In this document: positions 7,381-15,029 of the stretch, piece by piece
Position numbering within the stretch: the first letter of the stretch is position 1
How the letters are laid out: each line of letters starts with the position of its first letter
DNA from: an uncultured Eubacterium sp.
GTDB lineage: Bacteria; Bacillota; Clostridia; Peptostreptococcales; Anaerovoracaceae
Direction: 5' to 3'
Assembly: GCA_902495595.1 (NCBI GenBank)
Contig: CABUXV010000037.1
Span: forward strand, 1 to 18,903
DNA: 18,903 nt
The notes under the pieces: generated by a model
What the model was told of the DNA's origin: nothing
The model's database searches: none
Seen by the model: only the letters and a program-made list of their open reading frames with translations
Position numbers and translations under genes: made by a program

Positions 7381-8289
7381 TTACTTAGATAATTCCAGCA
7401 TCCTTTCCATAGGTGCCTTGGCATCACCTATGAGCTGAGCAGCCATATTTATTTCCGGAACCTTTTCTTCCAATGCATTTATAACGCTGTCCAAAGATAT
7501 TTTTTTCATTCCCGTACAAATCTGTCCCTTTCCTATTGTGAAAAAACATTTATCAGGATTCTTCTTTTTAAGTTCATATAATACCCCTGCTTCCGTTATT
7601 ATTATAAACTCTTTGTTTTCACTCTCCGAAGCAAAGTTTATTATTCCCGACGTGCTTCCGACATAATCGGCTATTTCTGCAACTTCAGGCCTTGATTCAG
7701 GGTGAGCCAAAATTAGAGCTTCCGGATGTTTTTTCTTCTCTTTCATGACCTGCTCTCTCGTTACATCGTCGTGCACAAAGCAGCATCCTTCGTTAAATAT
7801 AAAATTTTTTTCCGGAAGTTTATCAGCTATAAAATGAGCCAAATTCTTATCAGGTACGAAAAAAATATTTTTATTCGGTAAACTACCGACTATTTTTAAT
7901 GCATTTGAAGAAGTAACGCATACATCGCTTACAGCCTTGATTTCCGCCGTTGAATTAACATAGCATACTACTGATACATCTTCGTATTTTTCCCTTATTT
8001 CATTTATTTTTTCAACTGTCGCCATATGCGCCATAGGACAATCAGCTTCTGCTTCTGGAAGCATTACTTTTTTATCAGGATTAAGAATTTTAGCGCTTTC
8101 TCCCATAAAGGACACACCGCATATTACAATCATATCAGCATCCACTTTTGTTGCCATATCACTTAAATAATAAGAATCCCCAACAAAATCTGCAATTTTC
8201 TGTACTTCATCTTCTACATAATAATGAGCCATAATTACTGCATTTTTTTCTTTTTTCAAACTTTGAATTTTATGGATTTTATCATTCAT
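7381..8289 (-). CDS. nadA: Quinolinate synthase NadA
   Basis: A 302-residue [4Fe-4S] enzyme that condenses iminoaspartate with dihydroxyacetone phosphate to quinolinate. Seen: MAHYYV near residue 20, VICGVSFMGESAKIL (55-69), and three Cys at the expected spacing of the cluster ligands: ADCPMAHM (C84), GCCFVH (C170) and GQICTGM (C258). Length and spacing fit the short, NadE-like clostridial/Thermotoga type. AAGAAGGAG precedes the ATG. It is the first gene of nadABC, and its promoter carries dyads suited to an NAD- or niacin-responsive repressor. Confidence 0.96.
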   Translation of the reverse strand: MNDKIHKIQSLKKEKNAVIMAHYYVEDEVQKIADFVGDSYYLSDMATKVDADMIVICGVSFMGESAKILNPDKKVMLPEAEADCPMAHMATVEKINEIREKYEDVSVVCYVNSTAEIKAVSDVCVTSSNALKIVGSLPNKNIFFVPDKNLAHFIADKLPEKNFIFNEGCCFVHDDVTREQVMKEKKKHPEALILAHPESRPEVAEIADYVGSTSGIINFASESENKEFIIITEAGVLYELKKKNPDKCFFTIGKGQICTGMKKISLDSVINALEEKVPEINMAAQLIGDAKAPMERMLELSK

Positions 8290-8359
8290 AACTCAAACTC
8301 CTTCTTAATCCTCTTCACATATTTACATAGCCCTACAGGTTATATGTCAAATTGTATTG

Positions 8360-8388
8360 AGTATAACACCTTTTTTCATTTTTAACAA
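8360..8388 (-). promoter_or_regulatory. Promoter of nadABC
   Basis: On the minus strand TTGTTA (8383-8388, 4/6) is followed after 17 nt by TATACT (8360-8365, 5/6). It lies 70 nt upstream of the nadA ATG. Its -35 is overlapped by the dyads at 8387-8417. Confidence 0.55.
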
Positions 8389-8417
8389 GACAAATGTCTT
8401 TATTAGTGTCAAGACAT
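8387..8417. promoter_or_regulatory. Tandem dyads, candidate NiaR-type operator
   Basis: Three symmetries are nested here: AAGAC-N4-GTCTT (8387-8400), TGTC-AA-GACA (8408-8417), and ATGTCTT-N10-AAGACAT (8394-8417). They overlap and flank the -35 of nadABC, the position expected for a repressor. From memory, Firmicute niacin repressor (NiaR/YrxA) sites are built from TGTC/GACA half-sites upstream of nad genes. The regulator itself is not in the window, so the assignment is inference. Confidence 0.45.
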
Positions 8418-8544
8418 ATAAAAAATATACAAAACAAAATCAAAGATTTTCCTGCATACGTGTCACACACAATCAGAGCAATGCTTCACAAGATAATTTC
8501 TTTTCATTTCGTCAATATCGGCAGAATCCATATTCCCTGCATAA

Positions 8545-8588
8545 TAAAAAATGAGAGAGAACCGCTTTATAGTGTATTCCTCTCTCAT
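8545..8588 (-). terminator. Rho-independent terminator of the oxidoreductase-HAD operon
   Basis: On the minus strand a 9-bp stem, ATGAGAGAG (8551-8559) with CTCTCTCAT (8580-8588), is followed by a T-run (plus-strand AAAAA at 8546-8550). It begins seven nt after the HAD stop codon. The 306-bp stretch 8290-8595 otherwise holds the nadA promoter and operator; I see no gene in it. Confidence 0.75.
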
Positions 8589-8595
8589 AACCCTC

Positions 8596-9324
8596 TTATT
8601 CAGTTTTACATTCGGTTTGCAATAGATTCAAAACCTCATCCCAGCTATTGAAATTATAATCGGCAAGCTTATTTATGTATTCTCTGTCATCATCTGAATA
8701 CCTGTCATATATTACAGCCGTTTCAATACCCGCGGCTTTTGATGCTTCCACTCCTATAAGAGAATCCTCGAACACCAAACATTCCTCCGGTGTTACATGG
8801 AAATTTTCAATAACCTTAAAATATATTTCAGGGTCGGGTTTTATGGCGCCGGCATCTTCTCTTGTATATATTCTGCTGAAATATGTATCTATATCTGCCT
8901 TTGCCCTTATATTTAAGTTTTCCTTTCTGTAAACTTCCATATTGCTTCTTTTGGTTGTGGAAGCTATGGCAAGTTCATAGCCTTTTTTCTTTAATGCTGC
9001 AATAAACCTTTCTGCGCCAGGTTTATAATCTATAACATTTTTCAAATATTGCTGAGCAGTCTCATAACGTATTTTTATAATTTCGTCAGCTGTTTCCTGT
9101 AAATTATAGATTTTTTTCAAATCCATACAATATTCGCAGTACGGATTGTCATGACCTCTGTATTTTCTTAAGGAGATGTCTCTCTGCTGCTGTATCTCCG
9201 AAAGAGATCCAGCATTTCCTCCCAAAGATACTATAATTTCCCTATCCACCTGATTCCAAACTCCTACAGAATCTATAAGAGTTCCATCCATATCAAATAT
9301 TATAAGTTTCTTTTCCTTAAACAT
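8596..9324 (-). CDS. HAD-superfamily hydrolase (beta-phosphoglucomutase-like)
   Basis: A 242-residue cytoplasmic phosphatase or phosphomutase of HAD subfamily IA. Seen: motif I FDMDGTL (10-16, nucleophile D11 and acid D13), an alpha-helical cap from about 17 to 95, motif II IASTTKRS, motif III lysine in AIKPDPEIY, and motif IV VFEDSLIGVEA. The substrate is not evident; phosphorylated sugars are common in the family. It is the last gene of the 13147-8596 operon. Its start overlaps the nitroreductase stop by 8 bp, which suggests translational coupling, and its own ribosome site (GGTGG) is weak. The link to oxo-acid oxidation is unclear; it may only share the transcript. Confidence 0.88.
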   Translation of the reverse strand: MFKEKKLIIFDMDGTLIDSVGVWNQVDREIIVSLGGNAGSLSEIQQQRDISLRKYRGHDNPYCEYCMDLKKIYNLQETADEIIKIRYETAQQYLKNVIDYKPGAERFIAALKKKGYELAIASTTKRSNMEVYRKENLNIRAKADIDTYFSRIYTREDAGAIKPDPEIYFKVIENFHVTPEECLVFEDSLIGVEASKAAGIETAVIYDRYSDDDREYINKLADYNFNSWDEVLNLLQTECKTE

Positions 9325-9835
9325 ATTCCACCATTTCTTCCAAAGGTCTGTATGTACTGTGAAGCTGTTCGTTTGGCTTCGAATTGTCCGCCGGATACCC
9401 TATGGGGAGCATGCAAACAGGTTTTATATTTTCAGGCAGTCTGAATATCTTGGATACTTCGTCAGCCCTGAAGCCTCTCACCCACACAGAACCTATACCC
9501 AGTTCCCATGCCTGCAGCATCATATGAACACAAACTATACTTGCATCCATTTCCCCGGAATCAAATCCTCTGTCATATCTGCTGTGCCATGACAGATTTT
9601 TATCATAGCACACCAGTAGTATCATCGGAGCATTGTACGCATATTTCGTATGAAAACGCATTTTCTCAAGAGCTTCCTCGCTTTTAAGTATGTATATTTT
9701 CTGAGGCTGAAAATTAAGCGCGGTTGGAGCCACCTGCCCCGCCTCCAATATTCTATCAATTTTATCCTGCTCTACAGGTCTATCAGAAAATGAACGGACG
9801 GAATATCTTTCTCTTGCAAAATCCAAAAAATTCAT
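9317..9835 (-). CDS. Small nitroreductase-family FMN protein
   Basis: A 172-residue FMN-dependent oxidoreductase of the nitroreductase fold. Seen: the N-terminal FMN-binding RYSVRSFSDRPV (10-21), the APTALNFQPQKIYIL strand, GEMDASIVCVHMMLQAWELGIGSVWV helix-strand, and CMLPIGYPADNSKP near the C-terminus, all in family order. It is shorter than the classic 215-residue enzymes, like other short clostridial members. AAAAGGAG precedes the ATG. It lies 30 nt after the P-loop ATPase gene in the ferredoxin-oxidoreductase operon, so reduced ferredoxin or NAD(P)H could supply electrons, but substrate and donor cannot be read from sequence. Confidence 0.88.
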   Translation of the reverse strand: MNFLDFARERYSVRSFSDRPVEQDKIDRILEAGQVAPTALNFQPQKIYILKSEEALEKMRFHTKYAYNAPMILLVCYDKNLSWHSRYDRGFDSGEMDASIVCVHMMLQAWELGIGSVWVRGFRADEVSKIFRLPENIKPVCMLPIGYPADNSKPNEQLHSTYRPLEEMVEYV

Positions 9836-9865
9836 AACATAATCTCCTTTTAGCAGCTTATTAAG

Positions 9866-10555
9866 TTATATCTGGGCATCAAGCCATGAAGGTCTCATTT
9901 GAAGAGTCATGGGAAATACACTGAAATCTTTAAGGTCACCTGTTTTGTATTTAAGTTCTTCAACAAGCTCTTCAACGCATGTGCTGAAAACAACAGGTAT
10001 ACCCGTCTTCTCAGACAGCCTGCTGCATAATTTGTATCCTTTTATTATATCATCCGTACTTGTTTCTGTCAGCAAATGTGTGTTGTTTATAATCCCGTTA
10101 ATTTTAAGCCCGATTTCATTCTCTATCTGCGTTAAATGGAAAATAGCGCCTTCCAGAGTATCAGTTTCAAATCTGTTTGCATTTACAATAAGATACCTTT
10201 CCGTATCTTCTCTGTCAAAATATTTTCTGAACTGATTCATTATGCGGGCTCCGCTGTCATTTCCGCCCACATCTATAATCGTATCGAAGTCTTCATTTTC
10301 CAAAGGCGTTCTTATCTTGGCGGTTATTGCAGGAAGGTCCTCTGCTATATCGTATTCGTATTGATTAAAATAAACATTTATACCTGAAGATTCAAGCATT
10401 TTCTGTCTTTCACGGCTTCGAAAATAGGGATTGGCTATATCCAGATCCAAAAGGGCTACCTTATCGCTGCGCTTTCTTAAATGAAGAGCGTAGTTCACAG
10501 CAAACTCAGTTTTCCCGCTGCCATAATGTCCCAGCACCACTATCTTTCTTCCCAT
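9866..10555 (-). CDS. P-loop ATPase of the MinD/ParA-CobQ type
   Basis: A 229-residue soluble ATPase. Seen: Walker A GHYGSGKTEF (9-18), a VALLDLDIANPYFRSRE segment like the Walker A' / switch region of MinD-type SIMIBI ATPases, and FDTIIDVGGNDSG in the Walker B position. The C-terminus has no membrane-targeting helix. The ATG at 10555 lies two nt after the gamma-subunit stop (TGATTATG) with GGAAGG upstream; a TTG at 10570 would overlap the gamma gene and is less likely. Genes of this type occur immediately downstream of 2-oxoacid:ferredoxin oxidoreductase genes in other anaerobes, as far as I recall, which suggests a role in assembly, for instance cluster or complex maturation. The exact function is unknown. 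Confidence 0.8.
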   Translation of the reverse strand: MGRKIVVLGHYGSGKTEFAVNYALHLRKRSDKVALLDLDIANPYFRSRERQKMLESSGINVYFNQYEYDIAEDLPAITAKIRTPLENEDFDTIIDVGGNDSGARIMNQFRKYFDREDTERYLIVNANRFETDTLEGAIFHLTQIENEIGLKINGIINNTHLLTETSTDDIIKGYKLCSRLSEKTGIPVVFSTCVEELVEELKYKTGDLKDFSVFPMTLQMRPSWLDAQI

Positions 10556-10557
10556 AA

Positions 10558-11091
10558 TCAGCCTTCCCAAGCTTGCAGAGCTCTCATATTAGGCTCTATC
10601 AATTTTGCCTTTTTTCCGGTCATAAGTTTTTCAAAGGTCTTCTCCATTGTATCAATATTTACTACGCCGGTTTTCTTAATAATCGCTCCCAGCATTATCA
10701 TATTAGCTGTTTTTTCATTTCCTATTTTAGTTTCAGCCAGACCTATTGTATCTACATAATGTACATTTACATCACTTCGATCCACTTTTTCATTTATTAT
10801 GGATGAATTTATAAAAAGATCACCGCCGCTCTCAAGCTGATCTATGTATTTTTCCAATGAAACCTTGTTCATCGCCAGAAGCACATCGTATGAACTTGGA
10901 AGCGGTGATGCTATGGGTTTATCAGAAACGACAACAGTACAGTTTGCCGTACCTCCTCTCATCTCCGGACCGTAAGACGGCATCCACGTAACTTCCTTTT
11001 CTTCATACATAGCGCTGTAAGCTATCATCTGTCCGATAAGAAGAACTCCCTGTCCTCCAAAACCTGCCAAAAGCATTCGTTTTGACGCCAT
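10558..11091 (-). CDS. 2-oxoacid:ferredoxin oxidoreductase, gamma subunit
   Basis: A 177-residue catalytic gamma domain of a four-subunit 2-oxoacid:ferredoxin oxidoreductase, which decarboxylates a 2-oxo acid to an acyl-CoA and passes electrons to ferredoxin. Seen: the opening LLAGFGGQGVLLIGQMIAYSA (gamma-domain GxGGQG, G10-G15), VTWMPSYGPEMRGGTANC, which is the CoA-proximal loop, and DVLLAMNKVSLEKY. It follows the beta gene by one nt. The start Met-Ala-Ser-Lys-Arg is typical. Substrate: see the alpha subunit. Confidence 0.93.
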   Translation of the reverse strand: MASKRMLLAGFGGQGVLLIGQMIAYSAMYEEKEVTWMPSYGPEMRGGTANCTVVVSDKPIASPLPSSYDVLLAMNKVSLEKYIDQLESGGDLFINSSIINEKVDRSDVNVHYVDTIGLAETKIGNEKTANMIMLGAIIKKTGVVNIDTMEKTFEKLMTGKKAKLIEPNMRALQAWEG

Positions 11092-11092
11092 C

Positions 11093-11839
11093 TTACTCCA
11101 CCCCCTCTAAAGTTTTGAATTTACCCAGCGGATAATAAGGTATCATTTTATCTTTTACAAACTCCAATGCTCCAACCGGTGAAACACCCCAGTTAGTAGG
11201 ACAGGTGGATAAAAACTCTACAAAGGCAAAGCCCATCCTTTTCTCCTGAATTTCAAATGCAGTCTTTATGGCTTTTTTAGCTTTCCTCACCTCCGCAGGT
11301 GAATGAAGGGAAACACGTTCTACATATACAGCTCCATCAATAGTAGAAATCATTTCAGACATTCTTAAGGGACTTCCTGCCTGTTCTATTGTTCTTCCAT
11401 TTACACTTGTAGTCGTTTTCTGCCCTACCAGCGACGTTGGAGCCATCTGCCCTCCCGTCATGCCGAATATGGCGTTATTTATAAAGAATGTACATATCTT
11501 TTCTCCCCTGTGAGCTGCATGAATTATCTCTCCAGTACCAATAGATGCCAAATCTCCGTCACCCTGATATGTAAAAACGTAAGAATCAGGATGAACTCTT
11601 TTTATTCCCGAAGCAACAGCAGGCGCTCTTCCATGCGGCGATTCCATCATATCCACATTCATAAACTGATGGGCTACTATAGAACATCCTACAGGAGAAA
11701 CACCTATAGCATTTCCCAATGCATTTTTTTCTTCCAGAACTTCCATTATTAATCTATGAGCAATACCATGAGTGCACCCGGGACAATAGCTTGTAGTCAT
11801 CTCACGCATTCCCTTTGTAAATTCAAAAATAGGTTTCAT
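11093..11839 (-). CDS. 2-oxoacid:ferredoxin oxidoreductase, beta (TPP-binding) subunit
   Basis: A 248-residue subunit that binds thiamine diphosphate-Mg. Seen: YCPGCTHGIAHRL near residue 18, HGRAPAVASGIKR, and the TPP motif GDGDLASIGTGEIIHA ending in INN (GDG...NN spacing intact). No extra cluster Cys sets are apparent, so the [4Fe-4S] centres reside in the delta subunit. Its ATG directly follows the alpha-subunit stop (TAGATG, no gap), so translation is coupled. With alpha, gamma and delta it forms the complete enzyme. Confidence 0.94.
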   Translation of the reverse strand: MKPIFEFTKGMREMTTSYCPGCTHGIAHRLIMEVLEEKNALGNAIGVSPVGCSIVAHQFMNVDMMESPHGRAPAVASGIKRVHPDSYVFTYQGDGDLASIGTGEIIHAAHRGEKICTFFINNAIFGMTGGQMAPTSLVGQKTTTSVNGRTIEQAGSPLRMSEMISTIDGAVYVERVSLHSPAEVRKAKKAIKTAFEIQEKRMGFAFVEFLSTCPTNWGVSPVGALEFVKDKMIPYYPLGKFKTLEGVE

Positions 11840-12925
11840 CTATTTCATGCCTCCAATCAATGATTTTGTCCTCTCCGCAATTTCAACAGGGCTGAGCAGC
11901 ATGCCCCCAACTCTGTTTATTAAGTCTACGTGAAGCTTTCCATTAACAGCAAGTTTCACATCGTTTATCATCTGTCCCTGCGAAAGTTCTACAGATATAA
12001 CTCTCTTAACATTATCTCCAAGATTTTGAAAAGCCTCTTCAGGGAAAGGCCAAAGAGTTTTCGGTCTTATAAGTCCTGTATTTATACCGTCAGCTTTTAA
12101 AATTTCCATCGCTTCAAGAACAACTCTTGCCGTAGAACCGTAAGCGGCAAATACTATTTCCGCATCTTCCGTATTTCGCGTATCATATTCTGCCAGTTCC
12201 CTTTGAGCGCGTTCATATTTAGGCCAATAACCTAAAATTTCCTCTTCAAGCAGTTCCTGTTTTAACTGCAGGGATTTTATAACATTCCTGTCTCTGTCAC
12301 CTTTATGACCTGTTAAAGCCCAAGGCTTCTTCTTCGGAATATCCTCTTCCTTCGTATAGCCTTTATCCTCAGGAAGCACCACAGGTTCCATCATCTGACC
12401 TATCATACCGTCAACTGCTATTATTACAGGATTTCTGTATTCATCAGCAACCTCATAAGCTTTTCCTATCATATTTACAGCTTCCTGTATGGAACTCGGC
12501 GCATATACTATGGTATGATAATCTCCGTTTCCTCCTCCTCTTGTCACCTGATTATAATCAGCCTGAGACGGCTGTATGGTTCCTATTCCCGGTCCTCCCC
12601 TCATAACATTTAACAATACGAGAGGAAGCTGCACAGATGCAAATATCGAAAGACCCTCCTGCATCAAAGCTATCCCGGGAGATGAAGAAGACAACAACAC
12701 TCTTCCTCCTGCCGCAGATGCACCGTAGGCCATATTTATCGCCGCCAGTTCGCTTTCTGCCTGAATAAATGAACCTCCTACCTTTGAAAGTTCTCTTGAC
12801 ATATATTCCGGTATTTCATTTTGAGGTGTAATTGGATAGCCGAAATAAAATCTGCATCCGCTTCTTATTGCCGCTATGGCAAATGCCTCATTTCCCTTCA
12901 TCAATCTTTTTTCTGTTGTACTCAT
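11840..12925 (-). CDS. vorB: 2-oxoacid:ferredoxin oxidoreductase, alpha subunit (VorB-like)
   Basis: A 361-residue alpha subunit with the pyrimidine-binding domain. Seen: GCRFYFGYPITPQNEIPEYM, the active-site region QAESELAAINMAYGASAAGG, SSSPGIALMQEGLS, and VMRGGPGIGTIQPSQADYN, followed by the C-terminal transketolase-C-like domain (VFAAYGSTARVVLEAM, RPKTLWPFP). The text resembles clostridial VorB, the 2-oxoisovalerate type that makes isobutyryl-CoA from valine-derived oxo acid, but KorA (2-oxoglutarate) subunits are close relatives and sequence alone cannot separate them. Hence vorB is a family label. AAGGAGC precedes the ATG, three nt after the delta stop. No CoA-binding or pyruvate-specific insert is present. 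Confidence 0.88.
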   Translation of the reverse strand: MSTTEKRLMKGNEAFAIAAIRSGCRFYFGYPITPQNEIPEYMSRELSKVGGSFIQAESELAAINMAYGASAAGGRVLLSSSSPGIALMQEGLSIFASVQLPLVLLNVMRGGPGIGTIQPSQADYNQVTRGGGNGDYHTIVYAPSSIQEAVNMIGKAYEVADEYRNPVIIAVDGMIGQMMEPVVLPEDKGYTKEEDIPKKKPWALTGHKGDRDRNVIKSLQLKQELLEEEILGYWPKYERAQRELAEYDTRNTEDAEIVFAAYGSTARVVLEAMEILKADGINTGLIRPKTLWPFPEEAFQNLGDNVKRVISVELSQGQMINDVKLAVNGKLHVDLINRVGGMLLSPVEIAERTKSLIGGMK

Positions 12926-12928
12926 TTT

Positions 12929-13147
12929 TTACTGCTCCTTATATATATTTATCGCTCCGTCAGGACACATAATCCCACAGCTGGCACATGCTATGCACTC
13001 ACTTTCGTCAACTATTTTAACTGCGTGATAGCCATTAATATTAACTTCAACATCGTCGATTGCCAATATATTCTTAGGACATACGGAAATACAAATTTCG
13101 CATCCCTTGCATCTGTCCCTTTTTATTATCACTTTTGCCTTAGCCAA
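12929..13147 (-). CDS. 2-oxoacid:ferredoxin oxidoreductase, delta (2x[4Fe-4S]) subunit
   Basis: A 72-residue ferredoxin-like electron-transfer subunit with two CxxCxxCxxxCP sets, Cys 13/16/19/23 and Cys 51/54/57/61, each expected to bind a [4Fe-4S] cluster. The best start is a TTG at 13147: AAGGAGTGAG ends eight nt before it and the product then begins Leu(Met)-Ala-Lys-Ala-Lys, as in related subunits. An upstream ATG at 13183 would add a Cys-rich 12-residue extension (MRNDYCCKGVRS) without family counterpart. It is the first gene of the seven-gene operon; delta-alpha-beta-gamma is the classic order. Confidence 0.9.
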   Translation of the reverse strand: MAKAKVIIKRDRCKGCEICISVCPKNILAIDDVEVNINGYHAVKIVDESECIACASCGIMCPDGAINIYKEQ

Positions 13148-13216
13148 ACTTCTCACTCCTTTACAACAATAATCATTTCTCATGTCATTTTCCCTCTGTT
13201 TTTGTCAACATGAACT

Positions 13217-13250
13217 ATTATATACTATTTTTTTTGCGTTTGCGACACAA
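13217..13250 (-). promoter_or_regulatory. Putative promoter and dyad of the oxidoreductase operon
   Basis: On the minus strand a perfect TATAAT lies at 13217-13222, about 70 nt upstream of the first start codon. The -35 at the usual distance (TCGCAA) is poor. A TTGTG-N7-CGCAA imperfect dyad (13234-13250) overlaps that region, so the promoter may need an activator or be under a repressor. It vaguely recalls redox-sensor Rex sites (TTGTGA-N6-TCACAA), but the second half does not match. Confidence 0.4.
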
Positions 13251-13297
13251 AAAATCCTTTTTTATAAATTTTTTTATAAGCCCAAACGAACAATTTA

Positions 13298-13326
13298 GTG
13301 ACAATATAAAAAATAAAAATTATAAT
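13298..13326 (+). promoter_or_regulatory. Promoter of the EamA transporter gene
   Basis: GTGACA (13298-13303, 5/6) and TATAAT (13321-13326, 6/6) are spaced by exactly 17 nt, 37 nt before the start codon. This is one of the best sigma-A-type promoters in the window. Confidence 0.7.
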
Positions 13327-13362
13327 ATCTGTAAATATAATATTACTTGAAAGGAATTACGC

Positions 13363-14256
13363 TTGACTTTTATGAAAAAACTCTCCGAAAACACAACTTT
13401 AAGACAAAATATATATTCTTTTATTACTGTATTTTTATGGGCTTCCGCCTTCCCCCTAACTAAATCTATAGATGGTTATTTTTCACCATACTCGCTAGGT
13501 CTTTTAAGATGTTTCACCGCTTCATTATTACTTATAATTTTAGCTAAAGCCATTCACATAAGAAAACCCTTTTGTAAAAAACACATTATGTACTTCACTT
13601 TGTCCGGCGCATTGGGATTTTCAATGTATATGATTTTTTTCAACGTCGGTCTCATTACGCTTACATCAGCAACTTCAAGTATCATTATTGCTGCCACTCC
13701 CATCTTTACCGCAATCGCTGCCAGCATACTGTACAAAGAAAAAATTAGTATAGCCGGTTGGATTTCGATACTTTTTGCATTTTCAGGCGTAATTATTCTG
13801 CTCTTTTGGAACGGTATTTTTTCAATTAATATTGGTGTAATATGGACACTCGCCGCTTCAGCAGTATTCTGCGGTTATAACCTTATGAACAGAAAACTTG
13901 CTCTTTTAGGTTATACATCCGGTGAAATCGTTACATACAGTATGATAGCCGGAACCATACTGCTGCTCGGATTTCTTCCTCAAACCATAACAGATATTTC
14001 AAATGCGGACTTACCAAATATCGCAGCTGTAATTTATCTTGGAATAATGCCCAGCGGAATCTCCTATATTTTATGGGCAATGGCTATAAATTCAGCAAAA
14101 AAAACAAGCGAAGTTACAAACTATATGTTCGTAACCCCACTTTTATCAGCTGTTATGGGATTTTTAATGCTCAAAGAAATTCCCGACATGGGAACTTTTA
14201 TCGGCGGAATAATAATTATAACAAGTGTTGTATTCTTTAGCTATAAAGGGAAGTAA
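13363..14256 (+). CDS. EamA/DMT-family transporter
   Basis: A 297-residue drug/metabolite-type transporter with about ten hydrophobic helices in two EamA repeats (about 16-145 and 155-294). Seen: FITVFLWASAFPLTKSID at the start, SSIIIAATPIFTAIAASILYKEKIS closing the first repeat, and TPLLSAVMGFLMLKEIPDM closing the second, both matching the repeat-end pattern with a helix, TP, and K/E-E. Such proteins usually export amino acids or metabolites; the substrate is unknown. The TTG at 13363 is chosen because AAAGGA lies seven nt upstream; the ATG at 13372 would be 16 nt away. Its stop is separated by two bp from the stop of the convergent LUD gene. Confidence 0.9.
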   Translation: MTFMKKLSENTTLRQNIYSFITVFLWASAFPLTKSIDGYFSPYSLGLLRCFTASLLLIILAKAIHIRKPFCKKHIMYFTLSGALGFSMYMIFFNVGLITLTSATSSIIIAATPIFTAIAASILYKEKISIAGWISILFAFSGVIILLFWNGIFSINIGVIWTLAASAVFCGYNLMNRKLALLGYTSGEIVTYSMIAGTILLLGFLPQTITDISNADLPNIAAVIYLGIMPSGISYILWAMAINSAKKTSEVTNYMFVTPLLSAVMGFLMLKEIPDMGTFIGGIIIITSVVFFSYKGK

Positions 14257-14258
14257 AT

Positions 14259-14867
14259 TTAAAAGCCCATATCTTCATTTATAAGTATTATTTCCATATC
14301 ATCTGTATCGTTCATTTTCTTTAAATACAGATTCATCGCATTGCAAATTCTGTCCGGACTGTTGCAGTTGTAACATCTGTCTCCTTTAACAGCACAAGGT
14401 GTTTTTAAATTATATCTTTTTGCATTTTTAGGCGCAGCAACATTTCTTGCTCTGTAAACCGCATCCTCCAAAGTAGGAACAATTTTATTTGTGCTTACAA
14501 TAAAATAAACTTTATTATGTCCGAAAAGTGAACCTGCGACACGATTCCCGGTTCCATCAATATTTACCATTTCTCCTGTTTCTGACATGGCATTTACAGA
14601 CGTAAGGTAAACTTCCGCCGTAAGAGTCTTCATTGCAATCTCAATAAATTCATCATTATCTTTGCTTTGATTTGGATCATATACCGTATTGTGCTCTGAT
14701 AATCTCTTATAAAGCTTCATATCATTCATTGTAGCAGAATCTCCAAATCCTACAATTTGATTATCAATTTGTTCATCTATATAATCAGCTACCCTTTGAG
14801 CTGTCTCAAAATAATTTACAGAATAGCGATTTTTCTCCAATGCTCTTATTACCGATTTAATATTCAT
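14259..14867 (-). CDS. LUD-domain protein (lactate utilisation/DUF162 family)
   Basis: A 202-residue cytoplasmic protein of the LUD family. Seen: VGFGDSATMNDM near residue 39, AEVYLTSVNAMSETGEMVNIDGTGNRVA (a family-defining stretch), GHNKVYFIVSTNKIVPTLEDAVYRARNVAAPKNA, and a C-terminal Cys set PCAVKGDRCYNCNSPDRICN that may bind a metal or cluster. LutC and LutB of lactate oxidation carry this domain, but stand-alone members like this one with the Cys tail have no settled function. AAAGGATAAG precedes the ATG. No other lactate genes are nearby. Confidence 0.85.
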   Translation of the reverse strand: MNIKSVIRALEKNRYSVNYFETAQRVADYIDEQIDNQIVGFGDSATMNDMKLYKRLSEHNTVYDPNQSKDNDEFIEIAMKTLTAEVYLTSVNAMSETGEMVNIDGTGNRVAGSLFGHNKVYFIVSTNKIVPTLEDAVYRARNVAAPKNAKRYNLKTPCAVKGDRCYNCNSPDRICNAMNLYLKKMNDTDDMEIILINEDMGF

Positions 14868-14917
14868 AATCTTATCCTTTCAAATATAATTAACATAACG
14901 ACTTTTAGATTAATCAC

Positions 14918-14945
14918 ATTATAATTCATGAAAATCAAAACACAA
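14918..14945 (-). promoter_or_regulatory. Putative promoter of the LUD gene with adjacent hairpin
   Basis: On the minus strand a perfect TATAAT (14918-14923) is preceded after 16 nt by TTGTGT (14940-14945, 3/6). Just upstream, GCACA-TTTT-TGTGC (14950-14963) is a perfect 5-bp inverted repeat that could be an operator. The start codon is 51 nt downstream. Confidence 0.4.
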
Positions 14946-14983
14946 GTACGCACATTTTTGTGCCTTTTGCATGTTGTGGCTTT

Positions 14984-15003
14984 GCACCACCAATAAAGGG
15001 AAA
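14984..15003 (+). repeat. Left arm of a 20/21-bp inverted repeat bracketing the glycosyltransferase/collagen cassette
   Basis: GCACCACCAATAAAGGGAAA here is repeated in inverted orientation at 17213-17233 with a single one-base insertion. The arm ends 26 bp before the glycosyltransferase start codon. Both arms are flanked outside by TTT on the plus strand, which would fit a 3-bp target duplication but is weak evidence in such A+T-rich DNA. Confidence 0.75.
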
Positions 15004-15029
15004 TAATTTTTAATAACAGGAGGCAATAA

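Noticed and set aside
7362..7427. Upstream extension of nadB
   Set aside because: It overlaps the nadA 3' end, lacks the FAD-domain N-terminus, and the ATG at 7361 has a good ribosome site.
13262..13279. TTATAAA-TTTT-TTTATAA inverted repeat between the oxidoreductase operon and eamA
   Set aside because: It consists only of A and T in an A/T-rich divergent region, so symmetry by chance is likely and no protein site is recognisable.
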